Of a stretch of DNA of 8,684 nt, positions 1 through 5,778 are shown piece after piece. A program made the translations under genes and the position numbers. Below the pieces are notes generated by a model. That model ran no database searches, had not been told where the DNA came from, and saw only the letters and a program-made list of their open reading frames with translations. The number at the start of each line of letters is the position of its first letter. Position 1 is the stretch's first letter. Source of the DNA: CBFDBT01 sp965603115 (lineage in GTDB: Bacteria > Pseudomonadota > Alphaproteobacteria > Sphingomonadales > Kordiimonadaceae); contig CBFDBT010000114.1 in the NCBI GenBank assembly GCA_965603115.1, positions 1 to 8,684 of the forward strand, read 5' to 3'.

Positions 1-323
1 ATTAAACACACCGCAGCCACCCACAGGGCTCCAAGCATAATACACGGATGTGTATGCTTATCTTTTAACTCTCTAACGCCAATATATAGTGAAGTGAAGG
101 CCGTGACTAATATCACATCTGCCAAAAAGACCCAATTTTGCATGCTTACAATATTTGCATTCCTGCTTAAAGCAATACCAAGTGCAAATAGGAAGGAGAA
201 TATTGCCCAATAGCCAATGCCCCTAACCTGCAAACTGCTATAACAAATTATGCTATTGGCAATACCGCTCAAGAGAGCTGTCATGCCTACAATCATCCAC
301 AAGCTTACAATATCTATAGCCAT
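1..323 (-). CDS. Partial multi-pass membrane protein, N-terminal part (possibly the sensor half of a GGDEF-type protein)
   Basis: This reading frame starts at an ATG (323-321) and stays open for 107 codons to the window edge, so the C-terminal part is missing. A GGAG sits 7 nt before the ATG, which supports the start. The visible protein begins MAIDIVSLWMIVGM and is strongly hydrophobic. Likely membrane segments are at about residues 5-27, 38-54, 64-82 and 95 onward, with a short basic and polar loop (VRELKDKH) between the third and fourth. The pattern of a first helix, then GYWAIFSFLFALGIAL, then an Asn-rich turn, then a helix ending in GVREL resembles the membrane sensor domain in front of GGDEF diguanylate cyclases in Alphaproteobacteria. 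That is recognition of a pattern, not of catalytic residues, because no enzymatic domain is inside the window. It is transcribed away from pgsA. That it is a real gene is fairly secure; the family is a modest guess. Confidence 0.65.
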   Translation of the reverse strand, partial: MAIDIVSLWMIVGMTALLSGIANSIICYSSLQVRGIGYWAIFSFLFALGIALSRNANIVSMQNWVFLADVILVTAFTSLYIGVRELKDKHTHPCIMLGALWVAAVCL

Positions 324-433
324 CTTTTGACTCCACAAAGCGTATAATTCAAACCGATTAAAGCAAATGCACTGGTAGCTATTATGTTATTTTAGATATT
401 CTTTCATACGGTCTTTATTCTATCAGAGAGTTT

Positions 434-461
434 ATTTTATAGAATACAAGTATTTAGTCAA
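434..461 (-). promoter_or_regulatory. Candidate sigma-70 type promoter for the leftward membrane-protein gene
   Basis: Read on the minus strand, TTGACT (461-456) is followed after a 16-nt spacer by TAAAAT (439-434), each matching five of six consensus bases. It would give a 5' untranslated leader of roughly 100 nt before the ATG at 323. The region is AT-rich, so chance matches are common, and no transcription start can be seen directly. Confidence 0.4.
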
Positions 462-483
462 ATTTTACATAAAATCTTCGACG

Positions 484-512
484 ATTAGTCAACTTAAGGA
501 GTTGACCCTAAT
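484..512. repeat. Interrupted inverted repeat in the divergent intergenic region
   Basis: ATTAGTCAAC (484-493) is matched by GTTGA (501-505) and CTAAT (508-512) around a 7-nt centre, with two extra C residues in the right arm. The inner part alone, GTCAAC and GTTGAC, is a perfect 6-bp repeat. The right arm overlaps the candidate -35 box of the pgsA promoter, so it could be an operator for a dimeric regulator. No known operator consensus was recognised, and a chance occurrence is possible. Confidence 0.4.
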
Positions 513-529
513 CTGTAGGGAGTTATGTT
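502..529 (+). promoter_or_regulatory. Candidate sigma-70 type promoter for pgsA-moaD-moaE
   Basis: TTGACC (502-507) is followed after 16 nt by TATGTT (524-529). The -35 is good and the -10 is only a four-of-six match. A second -10-like element, TATAAG, lies at 534-539 without a convincing -35. Either would start transcription about 75-90 nt before the pgsA ATG. The nearest preceding plus-strand gene is not visible, so a promoter is expected somewhere in 324-617. Confidence 0.3.
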
Positions 530-563
530 GGCCTATAAGATTATGTATATTCCTTTAAACATG

Positions 564-580
564 TCATTCTTTGAGAATGA
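564..580 (+). repeat. Short perfect hairpin in the pgsA leader
   Basis: TCATTCT (564-570) and AGAATGA (574-580) form a perfect 7-bp inverted repeat around a 3-nt loop, 37 bp before the pgsA start codon. There is no following T tract, so it is not a classic terminator. It could be a small leader structure or an operator; no function can be assigned. Confidence 0.35.
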
Positions 581-617
581 ACTTCAACATTAGAACCAAC
601 AAAGCGAAAAAATTTAA

Positions 618-1169
618 ATGTGGACCGTACCAAATATATTAACGCTTTCTAGAATTGTGGTCATTCCAATCTTAATGATTGGATTTTATATGGAGCAACC
701 CCTTGGGAGCTGGGTTGCAGGTATAGTTTTTGCCTTTGCAGGCATCACAGATTTTTTTGATGGATACCTTGCGCGCACCAGTGGAACAGTAAGTAAAATC
801 GGAAAGTTTTTAGATCCCATTGCAGACAAATTAATGGTTGGCGCTGTCATCATTCTTGTTGTGGCTTTTGATATTGTTGATGGCTTACATATCATCGCTG
901 CGGTAATTATTATGTGCCGTGAGTTATTGGTCTCTGGCCTTAGAGAGTTTTTAGCTGGTGAGCAAATTGAGGTGCCCGTTAGCATGATAGCAAAATGGAA
1001 AACCACTTTTCAAATGATCGCCCTTGGAGTTTTATGCTGGGCTCCAGCTGGGGACGCTCTTGGTGTTTACGCCACAGAGATTGGTCTAACAACACTTTGG
1101 TTTTCTGCAGTGTTAACGCTGTATACTGGTTATGACTATTTACGCGCCGGCCTTAAACATATGTTATAA
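618..1169 (+). CDS. pgsA: CDP-diacylglycerol--glycerol-3-phosphate 3-phosphatidyltransferase (phosphatidylglycerolphosphate synthase)
   Basis: This enzyme transfers a phosphatidyl group from CDP-diacylglycerol to glycerol-3-phosphate in the inner membrane. It is the committed step toward phosphatidylglycerol and cardiolipin. The 183-residue length is usual for the family. The CDP-alcohol phosphatidyltransferase signature DGx2ARx8Gx3Dx3D is complete: D48, G49, A52, R53, G62, D66 and D70. The N-terminus (VPNILTLSRI) is typical of PgsA, and hydrophobic stretches at about 8-25, 31-45, 73-100, 128-145 and 155-172 fit a multi-pass protein. The start is well constrained because the codon just before the ATG is an in-frame TAA. 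No clear Shine-Dalgarno sequence precedes it. It leads an operon with moaD 25 bp downstream, a grouping known in Alphaproteobacteria, where uvrC often comes first. Here uvrC is not upstream; a divergent gene is. Confidence 0.95.
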   Translation: MWTVPNILTLSRIVVIPILMIGFYMEQPLGSWVAGIVFAFAGITDFFDGYLARTSGTVSKIGKFLDPIADKLMVGAVIILVVAFDIVDGLHIIAAVIIMCRELLVSGLREFLAGEQIEVPVSMIAKWKTTFQMIALGVLCWAPAGDALGVYATEIGLTTLWFSAVLTLYTGYDYLRAGLKHML

Positions 1170-1194
1170 TACGCCCGAGAAAGGCAAAAGCTAT

Positions 1195-1446
1195 ATGAAA
1201 TTAGTCTATTTCGCATGGGTCCGAGAACAAATTGGGACCTCTGAAGAAAATATTACCTTACCCAACGACATTACCACTGTGGATGATTTATTGACATGGC
1301 TTGCCTTACAAAGCTCCGGTCACGCCAAAGCTCTTAACGACACGAGCCGCTTGCGCATTGCAGTAAACCAGACGTATGTTCATGGCGCACAAGCAATACA
1401 AAACAACGATGAAATAGCTATTTTTCCTCCTGTTACAGGCGGCTAA
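1195..1446 (+). CDS. moaD: Molybdopterin synthase small (sulfur carrier) subunit MoaD
   Basis: MoaD is a ubiquitin-like sulfur carrier. Its C-terminal glycine is adenylated and converted to a thiocarboxylate, which donates sulfur to precursor Z in the MoaD-MoaE complex during molybdenum cofactor synthesis in the cytoplasm. The protein is 83 residues, close to the usual size. It begins MKLVYFAWVREQIG, typical of the beta-grasp N-terminus, and ends FPPVTGG with the essential terminal Gly-Gly. I chose the ATG at 1195, not the ATG at 1132 that lies inside pgsA, because the family begins at this KLVYFA strand and GAGAAAGG precedes it by about 10 nt. It lies 25 bp after pgsA and 10 bp before moaE, so the three are probably cotranscribed. 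Confidence 0.95.
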   Translation: MKLVYFAWVREQIGTSEENITLPNDITTVDDLLTWLALQSSGHAKALNDTSRLRIAVNQTYVHGAQAIQNNDEIAIFPPVTGG

Positions 1447-1456
1447 TGGGGCTTTT

Positions 1457-1909
1457 ATGATAAAAATTTCTGTACAGTCTAAAGACTTTGATATGTCAAC
1501 TGAAAGCCGTCTCATCAGTGAGGGCCACCATGATATTGGGGCTATTGTAAGCTTTACAGGGCTTGTTCGTGACCTTGCTGACAAAAGTCTAAAGTCGATG
1601 ACTCTTGAGCATTATCCTGCAATGACATCACTAGAGTTAGAACGCATTACAGACGAAGCCAAAAAGCGCTGGCCCTTGCAAGGATTAACAGTCATCCATC
1701 GTTATGGTGAACTTTTTCCTGGTGATCAGATAGTATTGGTCATTGCGGCCTCAGCGCACCGCGACGCGGCTTTTCAGGCAGCCAGCTATATAATGGATTT
1801 TCTCAAAACCCGAGCCCCTTTTTGGAAAAAAGAAGAAACCAATGACACCAATGAATGGGTTGAAGCAAACGATAGCGATAAGGCTGCAATTAAAAACTGG
1901 ACAACTTGA
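1457..1909 (+). CDS. moaE: Molybdopterin synthase catalytic subunit MoaE
   Basis: MoaE is the large subunit of molybdopterin synthase. It binds precursor Z (cyclic pyranopterin monophosphate) and, with two MoaD thiocarboxylates, builds the dithiolene of molybdopterin. At 150 residues it matches the E. coli protein in length. The expected blocks are present in order: GAIVSFTGLVRD (28-39), the LEHYPAM strand (50-56), IHRYGELFPGD (80-90), AASAHRDAAF (97-106) and DFLKTRAPFWKKE (114-126). K117 and K124 in this last block correspond to the catalytic lysines known as K119 and K126 in E. coli MoaE, so the enzyme looks active. A short G-rich run (TGGGG) lies just before the ATG, overlapping the end of moaD, which suggests translational coupling. 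No moaA, moaB or moaC is in the window. The gene ends 55 bp from the convergent ftsZ stop. Confidence 0.96.
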   Translation: MIKISVQSKDFDMSTESRLISEGHHDIGAIVSFTGLVRDLADKSLKSMTLEHYPAMTSLELERITDEAKKRWPLQGLTVIHRYGELFPGDQIVLVIAASAHRDAAFQAASYIMDFLKTRAPFWKKEETNDTNEWVEANDSDKAAIKNWTT

Positions 1910-1913
1910 ACCT

Positions 1914-1942
1914 AAAAAAAGGCCGGGATAATCCCAGCCTTT
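1914..1942. terminator. Rho-independent terminator shared by convergent moaE and ftsZ
   Basis: AAAGGC (1918-1923) pairs with GCCTTT (1937-1942), and GGGA (1925-1928) pairs with TCCC (1932-1935). A single C/A mismatch separates the two stems and the loop is 3 nt. On the minus strand the stem is followed by seven T residues (complement of 1914-1920), so it is a strong stop for the ftsZ transcript. On the plus strand the tail is TTTCTCATTATT, weaker but plausible for moaE. Confidence 0.85.
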
Positions 1943-1963
1943 CTCATTATTACATTAAATTAT

Positions 1964-3649
1964 TTAATTAGACTGTCGCCGGAGAAATGATGGAATCTCT
2001 AACTGATCAGTCGTTTTATCATTTGACTGGTCTTCCAAATCCACAGACGGTTTTGCCAGTGCTGCCCCGCGCTTTCCAACTTGAGTAGGTCGGGTATCAG
2101 AATCCTCAGCCTCTGGCTTTTGTCCACCTGTCAGCTTACGAAAGAAACTCATTCCTCCACTTTGACGAGGCGCGTCATCTGGTGCCTTGCTTGGAGTTTG
2201 AACTTCCTCATGCTCTACATTTGAATAGGCAGCATCAGCGAAAGCCTCGGCATGTCCCACAGGGTTAATAGACAGAGAAGGCTCTTTGGGAGCTTCTGCA
2301 ACAAAGGCATCTTGTGAGTTAGCCGCCACAATCGCACCCTCATCAAATCCATCATCATGATCTTCATCCTGCATAGTTTGCTGCGTGGACGTTTCTTCAA
2401 CATGTGGGTCAATTCCTTCGATCAATTCATCATCAGGATCGACAAAAGATGAAGGGCGTGCGTCTTTAGTCTTACTTAGAGTAGGTAGCTCATCTGACTC
2501 GTCGCCTTCTATCAGCCTATCATCAGGGCCGAGTTCCATGCCAGCATCCAAATCAAGAGACTGATCTTCTTCAGCTTCTTGATCCGCTCCAGCTTGATCT
2601 TCGGTCAGGGGTTTTTCAACCACAGGCTCCTCAACCTGTGTTTTAATCTGCTGCTGACGATCAAAATTAGGCATAGTACCACTAGATCCTTCAATGCCAG
2701 TTGCCACTACAGACACTCTAAGCATGCCATCAAGTTCTTGACTGAATGATGATCCAACAATGATATTTGCATCTCCGTCTACCTGAGAGCGGATAAGATT
2801 AGCAGCTTGATCTACTTCATGCAGCGTCATATCCATACCACCAGTGATATTGATGATAACCGCACGAGCACCATTGAGAGAAACATCTTCTAAAAGCGGA
2901 TTAGCAATAGCGGCCTGAGCAGCTTCAACCGAACGCCCTTCGCCTTCTGCTTCTCCCGTTCCCATCATAGCCTTGCCCATTTCAGACATCACCGTACGCA
3001 CGTCTGCAAAGTCAAGATTGATCAGACCCGGCATAACCATTAGGTCTGTGATACCGCGCACACCTGAGTGCAATACTTCATCTGCCATTTTAAAGGCATC
3101 TGCAAAGGTGGTTTTCTCGGTAGCCATACAGAAAAGATTCTGATTTGGAATGATGATTAGCGTATCAACATGGTCAGCTAAAGCTGCAATACCAGCATCC
3201 GCCATTTTCATCCTGCGGGAGCCTTCAAACATGAAGGGTTTGGTGACAACGCCAACTGTCAAAATTCCTTTTTCACGAGCAACACGTGCAATTACTGGCG
3301 CAGCGCCCGTTCCCGTTCCACCGCCCATACCAGCCGTAATAAAGGCCATGTGAACGCCTTCTAGAGTTTCTTCAATTTGCTTTATTGCTTCTTCTGCTGC
3401 GGCTTCGCCAACCTTTGGCTGCGCACCAGCACCCAAGCCCTGGGTAATTTCTACACCAAGCTGAATTCTGCTATTGGCTTGCGAGTTTGCCAGTGCTTGC
3501 GCATCTGTATTAGCTACAACAAAGTCAACGCCTTGTAGACTTGCAGCCACCATATTATTAACGGCATTGCCGCCAGCTCCGCCGACGCCTATCACTGTTA
3601 TCTTAGGTGTGAGCTCTGTTAGCTCAGAATGTGAAAAATCTATACCCAT
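1964..3649 (-). CDS. ftsZ: Cell division protein FtsZ
   Basis: FtsZ is the tubulin-like GTPase that polymerises into the Z-ring at midcell. The globular core (about 12-325) shows the N-terminal nucleotide loop GVGGAGGNAV (21-30), the tubulin signature GGGTGTGA (109-116) and the catalytic T7 loop NLDFAD (211-216), with D213 and D216. The region NQNLF...EKTTFADAF (169-186) is of alphaproteobacterial type but has C174-M-A-T where relatives usually have R-I/V-A-N. After the core comes a very long acidic linker (about 326-545) rich in Asp and Glu, then the conserved C-terminal peptide LEIPSFLRRQ (550-559), which binds FtsA and other partners. At 561 residues it is far longer than E. coli FtsZ (383) but fits Alphaproteobacteria, which carry long linkers. 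The start has a perfect AGGAGG at 8 nt. It is last in the cluster, with a 95-bp leader after ftsA, so it may also have its own promoter. Confidence 0.99.
   Translation of the reverse strand: MGIDFSHSELTELTPKITVIGVGGAGGNAVNNMVAASLQGVDFVVANTDAQALANSQANSRIQLGVEITQGLGAGAQPKVGEAAAEEAIKQIEETLEGVHMAFITAGMGGGTGTGAAPVIARVAREKGILTVGVVTKPFMFEGSRRMKMADAGIAALADHVDTLIIIPNQNLFCMATEKTTFADAFKMADEVLHSGVRGITDLMVMPGLINLDFADVRTVMSEMGKAMMGTGEAEGEGRSVEAAQAAIANPLLEDVSLNGARAVIINITGGMDMTLHEVDQAANLIRSQVDGDANIIVGSSFSQELDGMLRVSVVATGIEGSSGTMPNFDRQQQIKTQVEEPVVEKPLTEDQAGADQEAEEDQSLDLDAGMELGPDDRLIEGDESDELPTLSKTKDARPSSFVDPDDELIEGIDPHVEETSTQQTMQDEDHDDGFDEGAIVAANSQDAFVAEAPKEPSLSINPVGHAEAFADAAYSNVEHEEVQTPSKAPDDAPRQSGGMSFFRKLTGGQKPEAEDSDTRPTQVGKRGAALAKPSVDLEDQSNDKTTDQLEIPSFLRRQSN
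2408..2527 (-). repeat. Repeated acidic motif inside the FtsZ linker
   Basis: The linker carries two copies of PDDxLIEGxD: residues 375-384 (DNA 2498-2527) and 405-414 (DNA 2408-2437), 30 residues apart. The similarity is at protein level, with related but not identical codons, so it is an old duplication or a selected motif, not recent DNA slippage. Confidence 0.6.
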
Positions 3650-3657
3650 TGGCCGTA

Positions 3658-3663
3658 CCTCCT
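3658..3663 (-). promoter_or_regulatory. Perfect Shine-Dalgarno site of ftsZ
   Basis: On the minus strand AGGAGG lies 8 nt before the ftsZ ATG. It is the strongest ribosome binding site in the window and stands out against the weak or absent sites of ftsA and pgsA. This fits the known need for much more FtsZ than FtsA or FtsQ. Confidence 0.85.
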
Positions 3664-3712
3664 GCTATATTCTTTGTACCCTGCATTTATATAAAACACC
3701 AGCATTTACCGC

Positions 3713-3717
3713 GAGTC
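3713..3717. promoter_or_regulatory. GANTC (CcrM-type) site in the ftsZ leader
   Basis: GAGTC at 3713-3717 is the only GANTC in the 95-bp ftsA-ftsZ gap. About 20 nt downstream on the minus strand is an AT-rich -10-like element (TATATAAA, 3693-3686). In Caulobacter, CcrM methylation at GANTC is known to activate ftsZ transcription. One GANTC is expected about every 256 bp by chance, so this alone is weak evidence, and no convincing -35 box is visible. Confidence 0.3.
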
Positions 3718-3744
3718 GCATGCATTTTTATTTTTTTAACTTTT

Positions 3745-5016
3745 CTAGAATTCATTCTGAAACCATCCTGAGATTCGGCTGAAGAGTCCGTGCGACTCTG
3801 AAACCCCCTGTTTTGCTCGATTTTTGCGTGACCGTTGCGGATCCCTCTGTGCATAAATCAACAAACCAACAACTGTCGAAAATTGTGGCTTTATTGCCAC
3901 ATCAGGCATAGCTTCGATACCTCTTGGTGATCCAATGCGCGTTCTGCAGCCTAAAATGCGCGTTGCAAGTTCGGCAATTCCATCACATTGAGCGGAGCCT
4001 CCAGTTAAAACAATGTTCTGTCCCGCTACCTCTCGTAGATTACTGTCGCTGAGCGTAGCATTAATTTGATGAAAGACTTCCTCAAACCAATTTTGCATTA
4101 TGTAAGTCAGATCACTTTTTGGTATCCGCACAAAGCTCTCTTCTCCATCTTGATCTTCACCAATTTGAAGCACATCAAGAACAGAGCGTTCATCAGCTGG
4201 ATCAACAATTGCAGAGCCCCTTACTTTAAGTTTTTCTGCTTCCGCATATGGTGTTAAAAGCTTGCGCGCTATTATTTCTGTGAGCATATCTCCGCCGTAT
4301 GGCAAGACCTCCTGATGAACAAGGGCTTGCTCAGCAAACATGGAAATCTCAATAGTGCCACCCCCAATATCAATACAGGTAGTACCTAGGCGCACTTCAT
4401 TTTCATCAAGCACTGCCAAACCATTTGCATAAGCAGATGAAACAAGCGCCGTCATGCTAAGGGGCGCCCGCTCGACAACTCGTTCTATATTTTTTACCGG
4501 AGAATCATTGACTGAAATAACATGCATAGCAACGCTCAAGCTGTCGCCAAACATTGAAATTGGGGCATGCACATCAAAAGCTCCATCCAAACCAAATGCA
4601 ATAGGAAAAGCATGCAGAATACGACCATCATCAGGATTAATTTGTTGACGCGCAGCTGTAAGCACACGGCTCACATCGGTGTCTCCTACTTCATGTCCAT
4701 CAAGAGAAACTTCAACTTCAATAATGCGCGAGCGCGGTGAGCCAGCTGAACACGAAACATAGACCTCTTCAATCTTATCAAGGCCCGCCATATGCTCTGC
4801 GTGGTCCATAGCATCTTTTATGGCATGTTCAACGGCACTGGGGTCAACAACTACCCCATTTTTCATCCCCAAACATTGCCTGTTTGCAAATCCAAGGGCC
4901 GTCAGTGAGCCATCTGGCTCAATCCTTGCTATCAAGCTTGAAACTTTACTGCTTCCCACGTCGAGGGCAGCTATCAAATTATCCTGAACCGCTGCCAAGC
5001 TAAACCCCTTTTTCAT
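3745..5016 (-). CDS. ftsA: Cell division protein FtsA
   Basis: FtsA is an actin-like ATPase that tethers FtsZ to the inner membrane and recruits later divisome proteins. Actin-fold motifs are visible: phosphate-1 LDVGSSKVSSLIA (18-30), phosphate-2 CIDIGGGTIEISMF (214-227) and the adenosine motif VLTGGSAQCDGI (336-347). The SHS2/1C subdomain lies between, at about 83-165. The C-terminus, after a basic linker (RSRKNRAK), is GLFSRISGWFQNEF (410-423), a typical amphipathic membrane-targeting helix. The length of 423 is normal. The ATG at 5016 overlaps ftsQ by 17 bp and has no clear Shine-Dalgarno sequence. A TTG at 4998-4996, 1 bp after the ftsQ stop and preceded by AAAAAGGGG at 6 nt, would give a 417-residue protein and is a real alternative. 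It is probably cotranscribed and translationally coupled with ftsQ. Confidence 0.97.
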   Translation of the reverse strand: MKKGFSLAAVQDNLIAALDVGSSKVSSLIARIEPDGSLTALGFANRQCLGMKNGVVVDPSAVEHAIKDAMDHAEHMAGLDKIEEVYVSCSAGSPRSRIIEVEVSLDGHEVGDTDVSRVLTAARQQINPDDGRILHAFPIAFGLDGAFDVHAPISMFGDSLSVAMHVISVNDSPVKNIERVVERAPLSMTALVSSAYANGLAVLDENEVRLGTTCIDIGGGTIEISMFAEQALVHQEVLPYGGDMLTEIIARKLLTPYAEAEKLKVRGSAIVDPADERSVLDVLQIGEDQDGEESFVRIPKSDLTYIMQNWFEEVFHQINATLSDSNLREVAGQNIVLTGGSAQCDGIAELATRILGCRTRIGSPRGIEAMPDVAIKPQFSTVVGLLIYAQRDPQRSRKNRAKQGVSESHGLFSRISGWFQNEF

Positions 5017-5776
5017 TTTTATAGTTTTTCAAATTCTTAAGTCCATCTGGTAAAACCCGCATCACCATGCGGTCCCGTAATCTGAGATCAATAACGCTGA
5101 CTTCGCGATCAAGCAACCTGTGTTTCTCTTCTTGCAATACAAATTTCGACCATGCCATGCTGGGGTTATAATTTTCACCTGATGCGGGTAATTTTAGCCT
5201 GATACCATTATCAAAAATCAAATCCCAGCGGCGATTACTAATCCTTATTGCTGAGCGTATACGATTACCAATTTTTGGTGCCAGAGATAATAAATAAACC
5301 AAATCATTCGCAGCCTCTGGCACGCCGTCACCAACCATTAAAAGGCGGTCTGAAAATTCTTCTAATCCATGACGTGTAATAACCACACCAGATGCGTCAA
5401 TGAGAGCAACGTTTCCATTAAGTTGCCATAAAGCAAAGGGACTGCGCTCCTCAAGTGTTATACTAAGCTCATTGGGTAGTCTTCGTGCAACGATGGCTTC
5501 TTTCACCCATGATAAAGATTCCATACGCTCGCGAAGTTTGATCAGGTCTATAGACATCAAAGGAATGCCATCTTCCACATCCAGCGCAGATAAAATTTCT
5601 TTTTTGGTGGTACGCTCAGCGCCTTTCACTCTCAGTTGATCTAGCACAAAGCCTGCATCACGCCCCGATTGCTCGGCCCAATCATCTGGTACTTCATTAA
5701 ATATTATCGCCAAAGATGCCCAACCAACAAAAATTAGCAGGCACAAAATCAAAAAGTATTTTAACTTTGACCCCAC
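5000..5776 (-). CDS. ftsQ: Cell division protein FtsQ
   Basis: FtsQ is a bitopic inner-membrane protein that links the early divisome to FtsB, FtsL and the septal synthases. From the start chosen here the protein has 258 residues. It has a very short basic cytoplasmic tail (MGSKLK), one membrane helix (about 7-26), and a periplasmic POTRA domain (about 43-111) beginning with LDQLRVKGAERTTKKEIL and ending with the conserved RRLPNELSITLEERSPFALW. The FtsQ beta domain follows, starting with VALIDASGVVI. I prefer the GTG at 5776 because GAGGA lies 8 nt upstream and the start falls 2 bp after the murB stop. A GTG at 5812 in the same frame adds 12 residues and overlaps murB by 34 bp but lacks a good ribosome binding site. 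The stop overlaps the ftsA start. The gene follows murB directly; no ddl lies between. Confidence 0.93.
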   Translation of the reverse strand: MGSKLKYFLILCLLIFVGWASLAIIFNEVPDDWAEQSGRDAGFVLDQLRVKGAERTTKKEILSALDVEDGIPLMSIDLIKLRERMESLSWVKEAIVARRLPNELSITLEERSPFALWQLNGNVALIDASGVVITRHGLEEFSDRLLMVGDGVPEAANDLVYLLSLAPKIGNRIRSAIRISNRRWDLIFDNGIRLKLPASGENYNPSMAWSKFVLQEEKHRLLDREVSVIDLRLRDRMVMRVLPDGLKNLKNYKNEKGV

Positions 5777-5778
5777 CG

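Noticed and set aside
579..596. LexA-like direct repeat GAAC...GAAC upstream of pgsA
   Set aside because: The alphaproteobacterial LexA box needs a 7-nt gap; the gap here is 10 nt.
1132..1194. Longer MoaD starting inside pgsA
   Set aside because: The added 21 residues are pgsA sequence read out of frame, and MoaD proteins begin at the KLVYFA strand.
2215..2412. 65-codon minus-strand frame within ftsZ
   Set aside because: It is a frame shadow of the FtsZ linker with no ribosome site and an unnatural Met/Leu/Lys-rich composition.
3725..3739. CtrA-like site (TTAA-N7-TTAA) in the ftsA-ftsZ gap
   Set aside because: Only one half-site is present, within a homopolymeric T/A run.
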